From NCBI RefSeq assembly GCF_000801105.2, contig NC_079514.1, forward strand, positions 44,582,515-44,646,514: a DNA stretch of 64,000 nucleotides, written 5' to 3'. Made by a program: the position numbers and the translations under genes. This document shows positions 21,450 to 35,000 of the stretch, one piece after another. The notes below the pieces were generated by a model that saw only the letters and a list, made by a program, of their open reading frames with translations, was not told the origin of the DNA and made no database searches. This DNA is from Raphanus sativus (Eukaryota > Streptophyta > Magnoliopsida > Brassicales > Brassicaceae). Every line of letters starts with the position of its first letter. Position 1 is the stretch's first letter.

Positions 21450-24400
21450 AGAGATGAAGAAAATTAAAACTGAAGATTTATTTTTTAAAATTTTTAGTTG
21501 AAGGATTTAACTACGATTTATCTTTAGTTGAGAGATTTAATTATTAAAACCTTTTACTTACTATAATCCTTGTAAATTTAAAATTAATAATTCTTAATAC
21601 TACTTAAACTTAATATAACTTAAAAATATTAAATTATTTGATATTTGACAATAGTGATATAAGAAAATTCGTGTCTTATATGTTAATATTAAATAATTTA
21701 AGATTTATAAGTTATAATAACTTTAAATAGTGTCGAAGATAATTAATTTATGAAGTCAATTTTCCTATTTAGAATATGATGCTAGTTTTATTTTATTATT
21801 TTCATGAGTTACAACCTTTAAATCACTTTATGTTAAGTTTATGTAATATTATCACAAATATTTTTTTATCCTAAATTTAGCATTCTTGATTTATTGTATT
21901 ACTATATGTTAGAGGTGGTCAATCCAGTAAAACCAAATCAAATCGAAATATTAAAAATGGTTTGGATTTGGTAATACATAATATATCGAATGAATGCCAG
22001 TTTTAAGAAACTGTGGTATATGAATATTGTTTTTATATATAAATCGATCAAACCGAATAAATTGAATAAAAACGATCAACTAAAATATATTAGTATAATT
22101 CTATGTAAATTATATGATATAACTAATAATATATACGCAATTTTTTTTATGAATATGACCTTCATATTTAAAATGTTGATTTCAGTAATTTAATATTTTA
22201 TTTTAAATTAAGTTAAAATTTATTTTTCATTTTATCAAACATAATAAAACATAATTTTTATCTCTTTGTTAAATAAAACATAATTCTTCTTAAGGTTAGC
22301 CATATCGTGCTGCAGTAATCCCAAATCAACATTCATGAAGTTAAAGTGTATAAAAAGAAGGCCGAAAAACACTGATATACGATTATTAGCCAACAAAACA
22401 CTTTAACTTCAAAAATTCAAGTTACTTTTCACGATCAAAACAAGATCCAAAAACCAACACTATTATTACTATTAGTATTGATATACGTTTATACATCCAC
22501 ATGCCATTCAAATTAAGAGGTTGCCTTCTATTTGTTAAACTATTTTCTATTCCGCTTTTATCCTTATTTCAGTTTTTTTTTCATGTCACTAGCTGCGTCA
22601 GATTCTTATTTGTGTTAGACAAATTTTTCTTTTAATTCATTTTTCTCTTATAATCTCTTTCTTCTTTGAACCATCTCTTTCTTTATCTTTTCATTTCTCT
22701 GTATTTTTCTTTCTCCTCCATCTTCTTATTTTTTTTAGTTTTTGTTTCAATTCTCAAACCAAGAAATCTTTATAATTAAAAAATGAGAAAGAAATTCATC
22801 TCAGATTTGTTTAAAATTTGTTTTGCACTACTTTTTATATTATGTTCTTCAGCTATAATTTTTTGTTCCCTTTAATTTATTTTCTATGTTTGATTGATCA
22901 TTTTAAATTCTCAATATTTGATATCAGAATGTTATATTATGTGGTTTATGGTCATTCAAAATCATATGAAAAATCCGATTTAGTTTTGATGGTGTAGGTG
23001 GAAGTTGTGTAGGATCTTGAAAGGGATCAGCTGATGAAGTCTCTTCCCAAAATTTGGAAGTTGCAGGAGTTTGAAAATAAATCCAGAGTGATGGCTAGCA
23101 AGTTCATGATTTTTTATATAGATATATAACATTTAGATATATAACATTTATGTTAGCAGCTATTTTACTTGTTATCCAATATAACTTATGTTTTAATGTA
23201 TCTTCTGTTTTCTATAGCCATTTGAGATGAATGTTTTTAGCTATTAATGTTTATTTTTTGCAAATTGATAATATGTGGTTAAGTGTTATAATTTATGTGT
23301 TGTAATTTATGTGTTGTTAGCAGATATATTATTGGTTAGATGATACATGGCTTATTAGAGGTTACATTTTGCTTGATATTTGATTTATTAGCTACTACAT
23401 TATTTGTTAGTTAATACATGCTTTTGATGCCAAAAAAATACATGTTTTTGTAGTAGATACATTATTTCTTTATTACATATGTGATTGATTCTTTTAACAT
23501 TCTGCATATAATCATGATCAACTAACAAATTGATTTTTATGGTTTGTCAGCTGATACATAATTTGTTAGTCGATATGATTAGTTGAATAAGAGACTTTAT
23601 TTTTGGTTTGTTAGATAATAAATGAATTGATGTATGTTTTGTGAGTCAATATATTATCTGATAAATAGTTTGTTATCAGATAAATAAATTGTTATCTGGT
23701 ACCTATTTTATTAGCATAATATAAACCATGTGTTTGATTAAGGACAAAAACATGTATAACCATTTAATAATTTCTGCAACACAAAATTTCAGTTTATATA
23801 TAAATATAGCATGGTTTATTATTTAAATGCTACCAATGATTTTTACGGTTACAATATTTCTTAATATATATTTAAATATGTTAAGGTTCTGCAGTCAATT
23901 ACAATTTTTAATTAGTGCATCAAGATAAATAATAAGTGAAGATCATTAAAGGTTTGGAGTTTTAAAATAAAATAAAAAAATGTTGGTGAAAAAAGAATGG
24001 AAATAGAAAGAAAAAAATTAAAACGAAAAAAGAGGAGATAGAAGAAAAGAAGTGAGCTGGAAGGAAAGAGAGAACCGAAGTAGACAAAAAAGCTGTAGGG
24101 AAAGGAATGTTAGAAGAGAGCAGAGAAAAGATTGCGTAAGAGGGGCAAAAACGTCCAAATGTAACCGAAATGGTATTGGAATATGCATTTGTGTCAACTC
24201 AATGGTGGATTTCTAATTTGAACCCCTTGTGTGGATAAATTACTAATTCTACCTTTTTTATTTGAAAAAGGCTTATCAATACTGTTGTTTCACTAAAAAA
24301 ATTGTGAAAAGAAGGTTCTTATATATGGATTATTAGGATTACGAGTACTTCGGACGGTGTTAGCAACTTCGTCGTTTTTGTTTTCCTTTATTAAAATCAA

Positions 24401-24858
24401 TGAACTGAAGACTCGAAAATCACAAACACATCATGATCTCAACCTCTGTAGTCGATGAAGAAGTCGACTGCGTTAAATTTATTGTTTTTCTTATTTATTC
24501 TGTAAATAATTTTATTTCTAATATTTTTGCCTTTTTCCAAAAAACTAAATAGAAATTGGTAAGTTACTATTGGTTAAGTGAACTTAGAGATAAACTTAAG
24601 AAAAACTATAAAAGAAACGGTGCTGTGGTTGGATATTTTGAGACGGTAAACATTAATATTGCGATACAGTTAGAAATTCTATTCAAAATTTTGTTCAGAT
24701 TTTGTTCTAAACTTACTATCAAAACTTATACCATCCAATTTCATGAGTGAAACTAATTAGTACTGTTATATACCTTGTAGCGCTAACTTCGTGTACCCTA
24801 CCGTCCATACAAATGATTATTTGATTTTATTTATCTAATCTATAGAATCTTATTTTTA
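21450..24858. other. Long AT-rich intergenic region
   Basis: No gene is supported. The sequence is AT-rich with pyrimidine tracts (22640-22740) and degenerate words with ttagttgatacat/ttgttag (23330-23720). The short open frames here lack any recognisable signature. It may contain decayed transposons that I cannot delimit. Confidence 0.4.
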
Positions 24859-26316
24859 TCTACTATTGAAAGATCATAGTATAACCATTTATTTAATTTT
24901 TAATGTGATATATTTAATTATTTATATTAAATCTTAATAATCTATAAAGATATTATTAGTAAATCAACTTTAACAATATATTTGAATTTTACTTTTAGTT
25001 ATAACAAAATCCATTAAAAAATCTAATCAATTTCTACCAAACATTTTAAATATCTTTTATAAAATAATGCATTAATTAATTTTGTAATTAGTAATACGAT
25101 ATTATCATAATTGATTTTAATTAAAATTTTATAATAAAACAAAAAATTGTTTTATTTTATAAATTTATCATTATAGTCTATACTGAAGTAAAATGGGGAT
25201 GCTTTATGAACAAAATATGAAAAATATATCCAACTGGTAGTTAACAAAAATATATTTTTTTGAAAGAGTTTCATAAAAAAGATTATTAATCATCGTAAAA
25301 ACGGGTTAAAATTCGTAAACTATGTAATATTTTATACGAAATTTAAATTATTAACATATGTTAATAAATACTATACAAAATTATGTAAATTTCTAAATTT
25401 CTCTTGACCAAGTATACATTTTTAAAAATAAATATTAAAAACTCAAAATGATAGTATTCCAAATTTCATAAATGATAAAATCATAGATGATAAAATATAA
25501 TTTTTGAAATGGATCACAAAAAAATTATGTTGTAAAAATCAGACGTAATATAACATTTGAAATCTTAATTTAATAATAAAAAATCAGAAAACTTATTACT
25601 AGAGCATCCAAAAAATTTCATATATTGATAAAATTTACTAAAATAATATGCTAGATACTACTATGTATACAATTTACTAAAATAACAAAGCTATGTTATT
25701 TAAACATAACAATGTATTCAAGGGTGTCGCACACAGTAAAATAAAACAACTGTCGTTTGTCGTCCATTTGGATATGTAGCCACTAGTTTGGTTTGCAAAA
25801 TCTATATGAGTCTGTTTTATTGCTAGCATATGAGTTTATTTTGTTGCTGGAAAAAAACATAACAATGTATTTATTTATAAAATCTCGTAAATTATTAAAA
25901 TGATAAATATTAAAATATTATTTTTAAACCAAACATGAAAATAAATATCATAAACAAATATCAATCTACTGCATAACTAAGATAAATTTTAAAATGTATT
26001 ATATACAAATTGTAAAACTTAAAAAGTTATATTAAAGGAGATTATATATTTGATTATTTCAAATTATAATTTATGTATCAAACTAAAATATATTAATAAT
26101 TAATAACAATCAATAAGAATCAATAAGAATATGAAATGTATAAATAAATCAATATATATTAATAATCACGAATAAAAAGTTTAAACAATAAAATTGTATA
26201 ATTATAGAATATATAACACTAGATTAGGTTAAATGTAAATTATATATTTAAATTTCTACGAAAATATCAAAATTATATATTTATAAAATAAAAAATATCC
26301 GCACGAAAAGAATCTA
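24859..26316 (+). mobile_element. Possible Helitron derivative
   Basis: The left end TCTACTATTGAAAGATCATAG resembles Brassicaceae Helitron 5' ends (TCTAYACTATTRA...). The right end reads ATATCCGCACGAAAAGAATCTAGT with the CTAG-T terminus at 26313-26317. The usual hairpin before CTAG is not complete, so this is only suggestive. There is no coding capacity. Confidence 0.3.
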
Positions 26317-26473
26317 GTATAATAATTTTATAAAAACGTTACAATCCTCGCTTAACCGAGGATTAAGCACCAAATATAATGTTTAACAGATATAATTTCA
26401 GCAGCACATAAATCTTAAATCACGAAAGGAAAATAAAACAACATTTCGTCTTTTCACGTTTACTTATTACTTA

Positions 26474-27071
26474 GATCATCTCCAATGTATTTCTCTATTT
26501 TTTTCTCTATAATAGAGGAACTCTATAATAGAGGTGGGTTTCTCTCCAATGTATTCCTCTATTTCTTCCTCTAAAAAGGAATATTCTTAATAGATTCTTT
26601 TTTTATTTTACATTTTACACCTCTAACTTATAAATGCTGAAAATTAACCTCTTTATTATAATTTTTGAATTTTTTTTCATAAAATTAAAATATTATTTAA
26701 ATGAAACATTTTATTACATAAAGACATTAAACAAAAATAATAAAACAAGATACATATTATCTAACCATCATTATTACTATTAGTTTTTATATTTACATAT
26801 ATTTTTGGATAATTTTTTCATAAATATTTGAATGTTTTTTAAATGTATTTTCTTTATAAACAAGTATTTTAGTTACAATCATAAAAATTAGAGGACTACT
26901 TTGTAAATAAAAAAATTTGCCTCTATTATAGAGGAATGCTATTTTTTCCCCTAAATATAGAGGAAAAAATAGCAAATCTCTATTTTAAGGGAAGAAATAG
27001 AGGTGGGTTGGAGTAAATTTTACTCTATTATAGCATTTAGAGGCAAATATAGAGAAGGGTTGGAGATGCTC
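26474..27071. mobile_element. PIF/Harbinger-like MITE abutting the CER26 stop codon
   Basis: A 598-bp element with inverted ends GATCATCTCCAATG (left) and GAGCATCTCCAACCC (right, read inversely). Internally, tctctattatagagg-type words lie in both orientations. It is flanked by TTA at 26471-26473 and 27072-27074, the 3-bp TTA/TAA target duplication typical of Harbinger/Tourist elements. The right TTA is also the TAA stop codon of CER26 on the minus strand. Confidence 0.8.
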
Positions 27072-30000
27072 TTAGCCGTTGATCAAACCACATTTCCCGA
27101 ATTCCGATTTTACCCAATCCATCTCCTCTTGCGGCAACGTCATCGTCACAACCCTCTCATCCGATTTCGCCGCCGCGTAAACAACTACCAGCCCCTCCTC
27201 CCCTATCCCCTCAACATTACAGTACACTGATTCCGGCGACTTCCCCATCACTCTCGCCTCGTACAAATCGACTTCACTCAAATCCACAAACGTCAGCTTC
27301 GCTCCGTAAACAATGTAATCCAAACTCCCATCACACCTCTCTTCCATCTCATCGATTCCACATCTCTCGTCCGTCGCTCTCTCCATACATCTCACTAACT
27401 CCTCCACACTGGCTTCAGCCACCGGAAAATCCACGTGTACGGAGCTTATCATCTGACTGTTTCGAATTGACCTGATAGGTTTCAGATCATTCGGATCCTT
27501 TCTGATGATCGTAACAGTTAATGGCTCTGGAGCTTCTCTAACCTTAGCTATGCTTTTCCATATGATTCCCGCGAGAATTTCGAACACCGGAATCTGATCA
27601 TCTCCGTTCGTCGGAAAATGCGGTGAGATCTGGTCGGCGACGGTGAGGTTGAAACAGTAACGCGCCATTTTCTTGTTGTTCGGAGTGATCCAGAGATCTC
27701 CGACCGGGTCAACCTGTTTTATTGATTTCGGGTCTTTAACCGTTGGGTTTGTTTTGGGAAACCTTCTGTCCATAGTAGAAGTTTCGAGGGCATTGATTTT
27801 GTCCCCTGAAAGGACCTTAGCCCATAAGTTGAAGGCATAGAGTAAAGAGAATGAATCCCCCATGATGTTGGCCCAGCTCAGGGCCAAAGCTAATCCTCTG
27901 CATTTAAACCGGGTCATCTGCGGATACAAAAACGAGATAAGGTGATGGTTATTTTGTTTTTTGATTTTATAAAATAATGTTCGAGAGTTTAGTGCGCACT
28001 ACTAGTCTACCGTATGAAGCGGGTTTAACAAAGTTCAAAAAAGAAAACACAAAGAGGTTTGGTTTTAAAATGAACTGTCTCGTTCAATTTAGAGCTTGAT
28101 TATTTTCAATTTTTGAAATGATTTCTGGCTTGTTGTCAAAAAAAAAAAAATCTGGCTTTTGTTTTTGAAAAACCAAATTTTGCCCATAAGATTTTGATTG
28201 TTCACAGCTTTTCAACTAGTTTTTGGTTTTTGGTTTTCCAAAAACTATTTTCCAAAAATTTGTAAGAAAGTAATTTTTTTATAAGTTAGAGAAACTAGTT
28301 TTTAAAATAACTACCCCTTTCTAAACAAAAACCAAAATCTAAGTTTTACTAAATAACTAGTAGTTACTTTGATAATTTTTCATTTTATTACAAATATTAT
28401 ATCCAGTAGTTTCTAGTATTGTTACCATTATTTATTATGACAGTGTACTTACTGAACATCCAGATAAAATAAATTTAAAATTTAATTAATTTAAAATAAA
28501 TAATATATATTTTTTTAAATAGTATTAAATACATAAGCATCCATGTCATATTAATTCTACTCAAAACTAAGATTAAATTTACTCAAGCTACTAAAATATG
28601 TGAATAATAATTTACCTAATAATAAATTAATCTTCATAATGTTTTTACTATACTGAACTACAAAATAACTCATAAATTTTCAATTTTATCGACAAAATAA
28701 ATTTTATTAATTACAAGTTAACTATGAAAATAATATGTATATATTGCTGTTGATAATTTAGGTTTTAGTAAGGAAATTAGTTTTAACCATTTTACTATTT
28801 CATGCCTATAAATTATAAGAACTAACTAGTATAATACTTTCTTTTTTACTTTTTAAAATGATAATTTTATTATTAATATTTTTATTAGATAGAAAACCAA
28901 AATTTAAAATAACCATTCAATCATTTTTTTAAAGAATCTTTAAAATACAGACAACAAGGTTAAGTAAAAATAACTTGTTAATAAAATAAAATTAATTATT
29001 CAAAAATAATATTACGTGAAATGTACATATTTGTTGAGAGATCTATTGGTATTATTCATTATAATGATATTTATTTTAGTAATTTAATGTTTGCTAAAAA
29101 TAAATTAACCTATGAGTGAAGTTCTTAAAATAATAAAATAAATTTTAAATAAAATAAATTACTAATCAAAATTTAGAGAAAACAAAATATAAAGACAATT
29201 CAAATTTTTAGTAAAATCGAAAAGCCAAAAACCAAAATCTAAAAAAATAGAATTTACAAACCAAAAACCAAAAAAAAAAACCAAAAACCAAAATTTTAGA
29301 TTTTGGTTTTTGGTTTCATGAATCTAGAAACAAAAAAAAAACTAAAATCCAAAAACTGTATAAACAATCATCACCTTAGCTGTTAATTTTCAGTAACTAT
29401 GATAATATTTCTTGAATTAGCTCAGTTTGTAATTATATAACTTGGTTAACTAAATCAAGAGTCATATAAGTTAACTAATGCTAATTAATACTATAATAAT
29501 AAAACTAATTTCAATAATACATTTTAGCATTAATATTTTTAAATATAACGTTTTATATATAAATTTTCCATTTATGTTAATAAAAGTATTATTTCAAAAC
29601 TGATTATGCCTTTTTATCTTGTTTTTAATTACTGATAAATTCATTCATGAATACAAATTTTATATTTTATGAAACCGTATCTTCATCTATCCACACTGGT
29701 TAACCATGGCATTCTCACTCTTTTCTACTTATTCCTAAATTTATGTAATAAAATAAGACTATTTTTTGCGTTGCCTTTAATTCTTGATCGGTTTACTTAA
29801 ACTCTACAGGTGTTTTTACTTTGAAACAGGTCTCTTTGTTTTGTTGGTTTGCTCTATTTACTATGTATGTTTAGTTTTCATTTTACTCAATATTCATGAG
29901 TTCAGTTTTGGGTTACTACGATCTAAGGGGTTGATAACAAACTTTGCTTTGAAAGCCATTAAAAATTATATAGGTTTGTGTTCTAAAGTATTATGGTTTT

Positions 30001-31997
30001 ATGCTCTCAAATGTTTCAAAAAGTTAAATGTATCTCTAGCTGTTTTGGCAGAAACAAATTAAGGAAAACAAAAAAAAAAACTGTGATGTTCTTTAATGTA
30101 TTCTTATAATCCTTTCTCATTCTTCTTTCATTTATTAACTATCATCATTCAGAAAAAAAATCATTCAAAATAATTCTTTTTTGTCAACATCTAGATTATA
30201 TATGTTGATATATATTATATATGTTGATGCAAGTTCGTAACGTTTATGAGAAAATGATTTTTTCCAGGTTTTGGTGAAAAAGACAGTTTCAATATTTTAG
30301 CCATAACAAACTTTTAACGGTTTTGGCTTTACGCAAAAAAAAAACACTTTCACGGTTGTTTTTTTTGACAAATTTAAAAATTTTCTAGAAAAAAATGTAG
30401 CGACTTGTTCGAGGCTACGATCAGTATAAAGGAAACTTTCAAGGTTTTTCAAAAAAAACATTTTCAATTTGACAACATTATATAGATTTGGTATTTTGCG
30501 AGAAAAAGTACGACTATGTTAGTTTTGTGAAAACGATTTAAGGTTTTCGGGATATTCAATTTTCATGTCAAAGGAGGTTTACTTTACATATGGGAAGAAA
30601 ATATGGTTATAATTATGTATGTCACAAAACCGATGAGCAGTTATTTTATAAAAATGCATATTGATCAGTGTTTTAAAATACACTATGCATCAGCCAAATA
30701 CCATATAACGTATGGACGTATATACAGTATTTATTTCTAAGAATTAATATGTAGAAATGAGAATATTATGAATATACAAGTTATGGTTTTTCATATAAAT
30801 TTATACTACTCACCTAAATAATAAGAAACTATGATTTAAAGATTTTATAAATTATATAGTAATAAATAAAAGAAAAATTGCACTTCTTATCCACAATTTA
30901 TACTCTATTTAAATAAATACCTTAAATCTCTTATCATGATACCTTTTTTTATAGACACAGACTTGTTACATCATAAGTATTTTCTTAATTTCAACATTTT
31001 TTCGAGATAATCAACTTTCTTTCTAAATAAAATACTTATGAAGCGTAGTTATATACTTGTTACATCATAAGTATTTTCTTAATTTCAACATTTTTTCGGG
31101 ATAATCAACTAATTCATTCTTAATAAAATACTTATGAAGCGTAGAACAGTTATATACTTTTGGGTATACCCCCCCCCCCCCCCCCCCCCCCCCTCCTTTT
31201 TGTTTATCTGACGTTTTGAAAGCTTTTTTGTAACTTTTTGAAACCGCTCTTTTGTTTCAATATATGTGACGTCTTTCAAAAATGAAAAACATAATAACAA
31301 TGATTTTTTTATACTATTATTTCTAGTTAATAAATTCAGCTTATCTACTTCTTTACGAGTAATGATACTCGGTCAAAAAAAAAGAATGACAGAGGAGTAT
31401 GGTACAAGATACGTTATTTTGTGTGAAAAGGTGCATAACGTTATATAAAACCGGATGGAGTATGTAACTGCAAAAAAAATATCATAAATTGGTTTCTCAA
31501 ATAAGAACGAGAAAATACAGTCTTAGTATAGAAAAGAACAAAAACAATAAAATTGTTAGGTCGATTTTTATAGACATTTATTGTTTTAGCAACTTTTTAC
31601 CGTTTATGTTTAAGATCAAAATGATTTTAGTAGCATACTGATTTCTAAAGCAATTAAGGCGGTTCAAGTATAGTAAAACCAAACTTTACCGCACAATATG
31701 ATTTTAGTAAAATACCATATAAACCGAACAGATACACTTTTATAAAAATCGTAGGATTTGAATATGGTTTGGTTTATAACCGACTAAATCGAATAAAACC
31801 GATAAAAAAACATATAATTAAATATATATAATAAGCAATTAAGGCGGTTCAGTATGGTAAAACCAAAATTTACTGCACAATATGATTTTAGTAAAATACC
31901 ATATAAACCGAACAGATACACTTTTATAAAATTTGTAGGATTTGAATATGGTTTGGTTTATAACCGATTAAATCGAATAAAACCGATGAAAAACATA

Positions 31998-32043
<46 letters not shown>

Positions 32044-35000
32044 CGACACATGAAAATCTAATTGTTATATAAGTTGATTTTTATTAATAACTATTACCAT
32101 ATTTTTATAGTAATAAAGAACCCCTAATTTGTAAAACACTTGAACTAAAATTAAATAGCAATTCATCGCAGTCGAAACTTCTTATTTTTTAGTTCTTTTT
32201 TTTTTTTTAATTTTAAAATTGACTAAATTGAAGTGAAAGTTATAAATTTAATTGAGAACATTTAGTAGAAATTCATCACGATTTTTTTATCTATAGACGA
32301 ATAGAGTTTCATGTTCAATCGAAGAAACATGACATTGATGAACACTAAATATGGAAGAGTGGAAAACTTTTCTTTCATGTTTCTATTTTGGTTTTTATTT
32401 TTATTTTCAAAATTTTAAGTTTTGATTTTAGTTCTAAATTTTATCATTTTAGTTGATGGTAGAAGCGTTTTTATTATTTGTTCTTTTATTTGAAAAAATA
32501 ATATTTTTAGTAAATGGCTGTATTAATAATATGACTCTAAATTGTTTATAATATGATTCTAAAAGAATTAATTATGTTTTTCTGATATAAAACCGAATAA
32601 ACAAAAAACCGACGATATATAAACCGAATCTAAGTAAATTTAAATTTAGAATGGTAGTTATATTTTATACAGAGATTGGCTAAATTGAGTTTATTAGAAT
32701 GTATAAGACAGTATATATACTGTGTACAACGACAAATACTAGGGATTACATATTTACTAATACACCCTTATACTAATGCTCTACACACCCCCTCAAGATG
32801 GAGGGAGTTTCATCACTCCAATCTTGGACATAAGCTCATTGAACCGTGATCTTGCCAATGGTTTAGTTAAAGCATCTGCTAGTTGATCCCGGGTGGAGAC
32901 ATGAGTGACTCGAAGTGCCCCTGATTGTACGTTGTCGCGGACGAAATGAAAATCAAGTGCCAAGTGTTTCATTCTTGAATGAAAAACCGGATTCGCACTA
33001 AGGTAGGTGGCACCGACATTGTCACAGTAAACAGTGGGCGTAGACGGTAGTGTGACTCCAAGCTCAGTAAGCAGAGAAGAGATCCAACATAGTTCTGCTG
33101 CCGTATTAGCTACTGATCGATACTCAGCTTCCGTAGATGAGCGCGCGACACCGCTCTGCTTTTTAGAAGACCAAGCAATGGGAGTAGAGCCAAGATATAC
33201 GATGTAGGCATTGGTGGAAACGAAGTCGTCGGTGTCTCCAGCCCAATCAGCGTCGGAGAAAGCGTGAAGGTGAATAGGAGACTGCTTGCTGATGAAGACT
33301 CCGTGCGATAAGGACCCTGCCAGATATCAAAGAATTCGCTTTGCTGCTTGCCAGTGCATGTCAGTCGGTTTATGCATAAACTGAGACAGACGATTGACAC
33401 TATAAGCAATATCTGGTCGTGTATAGGTCAAGTACTGGAGACTACCAATCAGCTTCCTGTATTCTGTCGGACTGTCAAGCACTGTCCCGGACGAGAGAGA
33501 TAAGCGTGGCGTAGTGGCTTGAGGCGTAGAAACAGGCTTGGCGTCCAGCATGTGCATCTTTGTAAGCAGATCAATAATATACTTACGCTGCATTAAGTGG
33601 AGCCCAGAGCTGGTACGAGTTACTTCTATTCCCAAGAAGTAATGCAAATCGGTAGGATCCTTGAGAGAAAACCGAGAGGACAAAACATGGATGCAGGCGT
33701 CAACTAAAGAAGAACTGCTACCAGTGATGATAATGTCGTCGACGTACACCAGAACATAGAGTATATGAGAGCCGTGTAGATAAATAAACACCGATGTGTC
33801 AGCACTCGAGTTATGGCAGCCCATCTGCGATAAGAAGCTTTTGAGTTCTTGGTACCAAGCCCTTGGAGCCTGCTTGAGACCGTACAACGCTTTCTTTAAC
33901 CGACAAACATGGTGAGGACGATCTGGATCAACAAAGCCTGGAGGCTGAGAAACATAAACTTCATCCTGGAGAGTACCATGAAGAAAAGCGTTGTTGACGT
34001 CAAGTTGTTTCAGTGACCAGCCTCTAGTAACAGCAAGATGAAGAACTAATCGGATAGTAACATACTTGACAACTGGGCTGAACGTCTCAGCGTAGTCAAC
34101 GCCATACTCTTGTTTGTCACCACGAGCTACCCATCTTGACTTATACCTGTCAAGAACACCATTAGGTAAGTATTTCAAAGTATGAATCCATTTAGAGCCG
34201 ATTACATTTTGATTTGGCGCTGGTGGCACCAATTCAAACGTATGGTTCGCAATCTGAGCATCATATTCAACACTCATCGATCGTCGCCAATTTTCATCTC
34301 GCATGGCCTGGGTGAGGGTCGTGGGTATAGAAATTTGAGGCTTTGTGGTTTGGGCTAAAAGGGTTAACTTTGTGGCTGGTTTACTGATGTTGTTCTTGGA
34401 ACGAGTTCTCATAGGATGGGCATTTTGGTTCTCGGGTTCAAGAATTATATCAGGTTGCGGAGCAGGTTCGGGTGGTAAGGAAGTTATGTTCGGTGGAACT
34501 GCTGTTTCGGGAGATGAGGTAGGTGAGGTTTGTTCTGGTGTGGGTTCGGCATGTGAGGTAGGGATTGTTTGTACATTACCTGGAGATGCGTCCGGAGAGT
34601 TCTGACCTGTACCCACTTCGACGTGATGCTCTGCCTGTGCAGAACTAGTTGACGACGAAGTCGTCTGGTGAGGATCCTGGCCTGGGGGAAGCGTTGAAGA
34701 CGAGTGTACGAGTGATGGCTTGGCTATGGGAATCATGGTAGGAGGCGAGAAGGTAGGGTGAGCTTGATCATCGGTTTGGGTTTGAACTTTAGGAGGTGTG
34801 GTGTACGGAAACTCAGACTCTATGAAAGTAACATGTCGAGAGGTATATATGCGGCCTGTCGAAACATGGAGACAAAGATAGGCGCTCTGCGTGAGAGAGT
34901 AGCCGAGGAAGACACATTTTAATGATCTCGTGTCCAACTTATTGCTCGCATAGGGACGTAGCCACGGAAAGCACGCACACCCAAAGACTCTGAGTTTAAG

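Noticed and set aside
29784..30062. Hydrophobic 92-codon open frame
   Set aside because: Located inside the CER26 intron, AT-rich composition, no recognisable domain; judged to be chance.
33110..33409. Separate open frame of 99 codons overlapping the copia end
   Set aside because: Out-of-frame shadow of the RNase H region, which is read in the same frame as the main polyprotein after the TGA.
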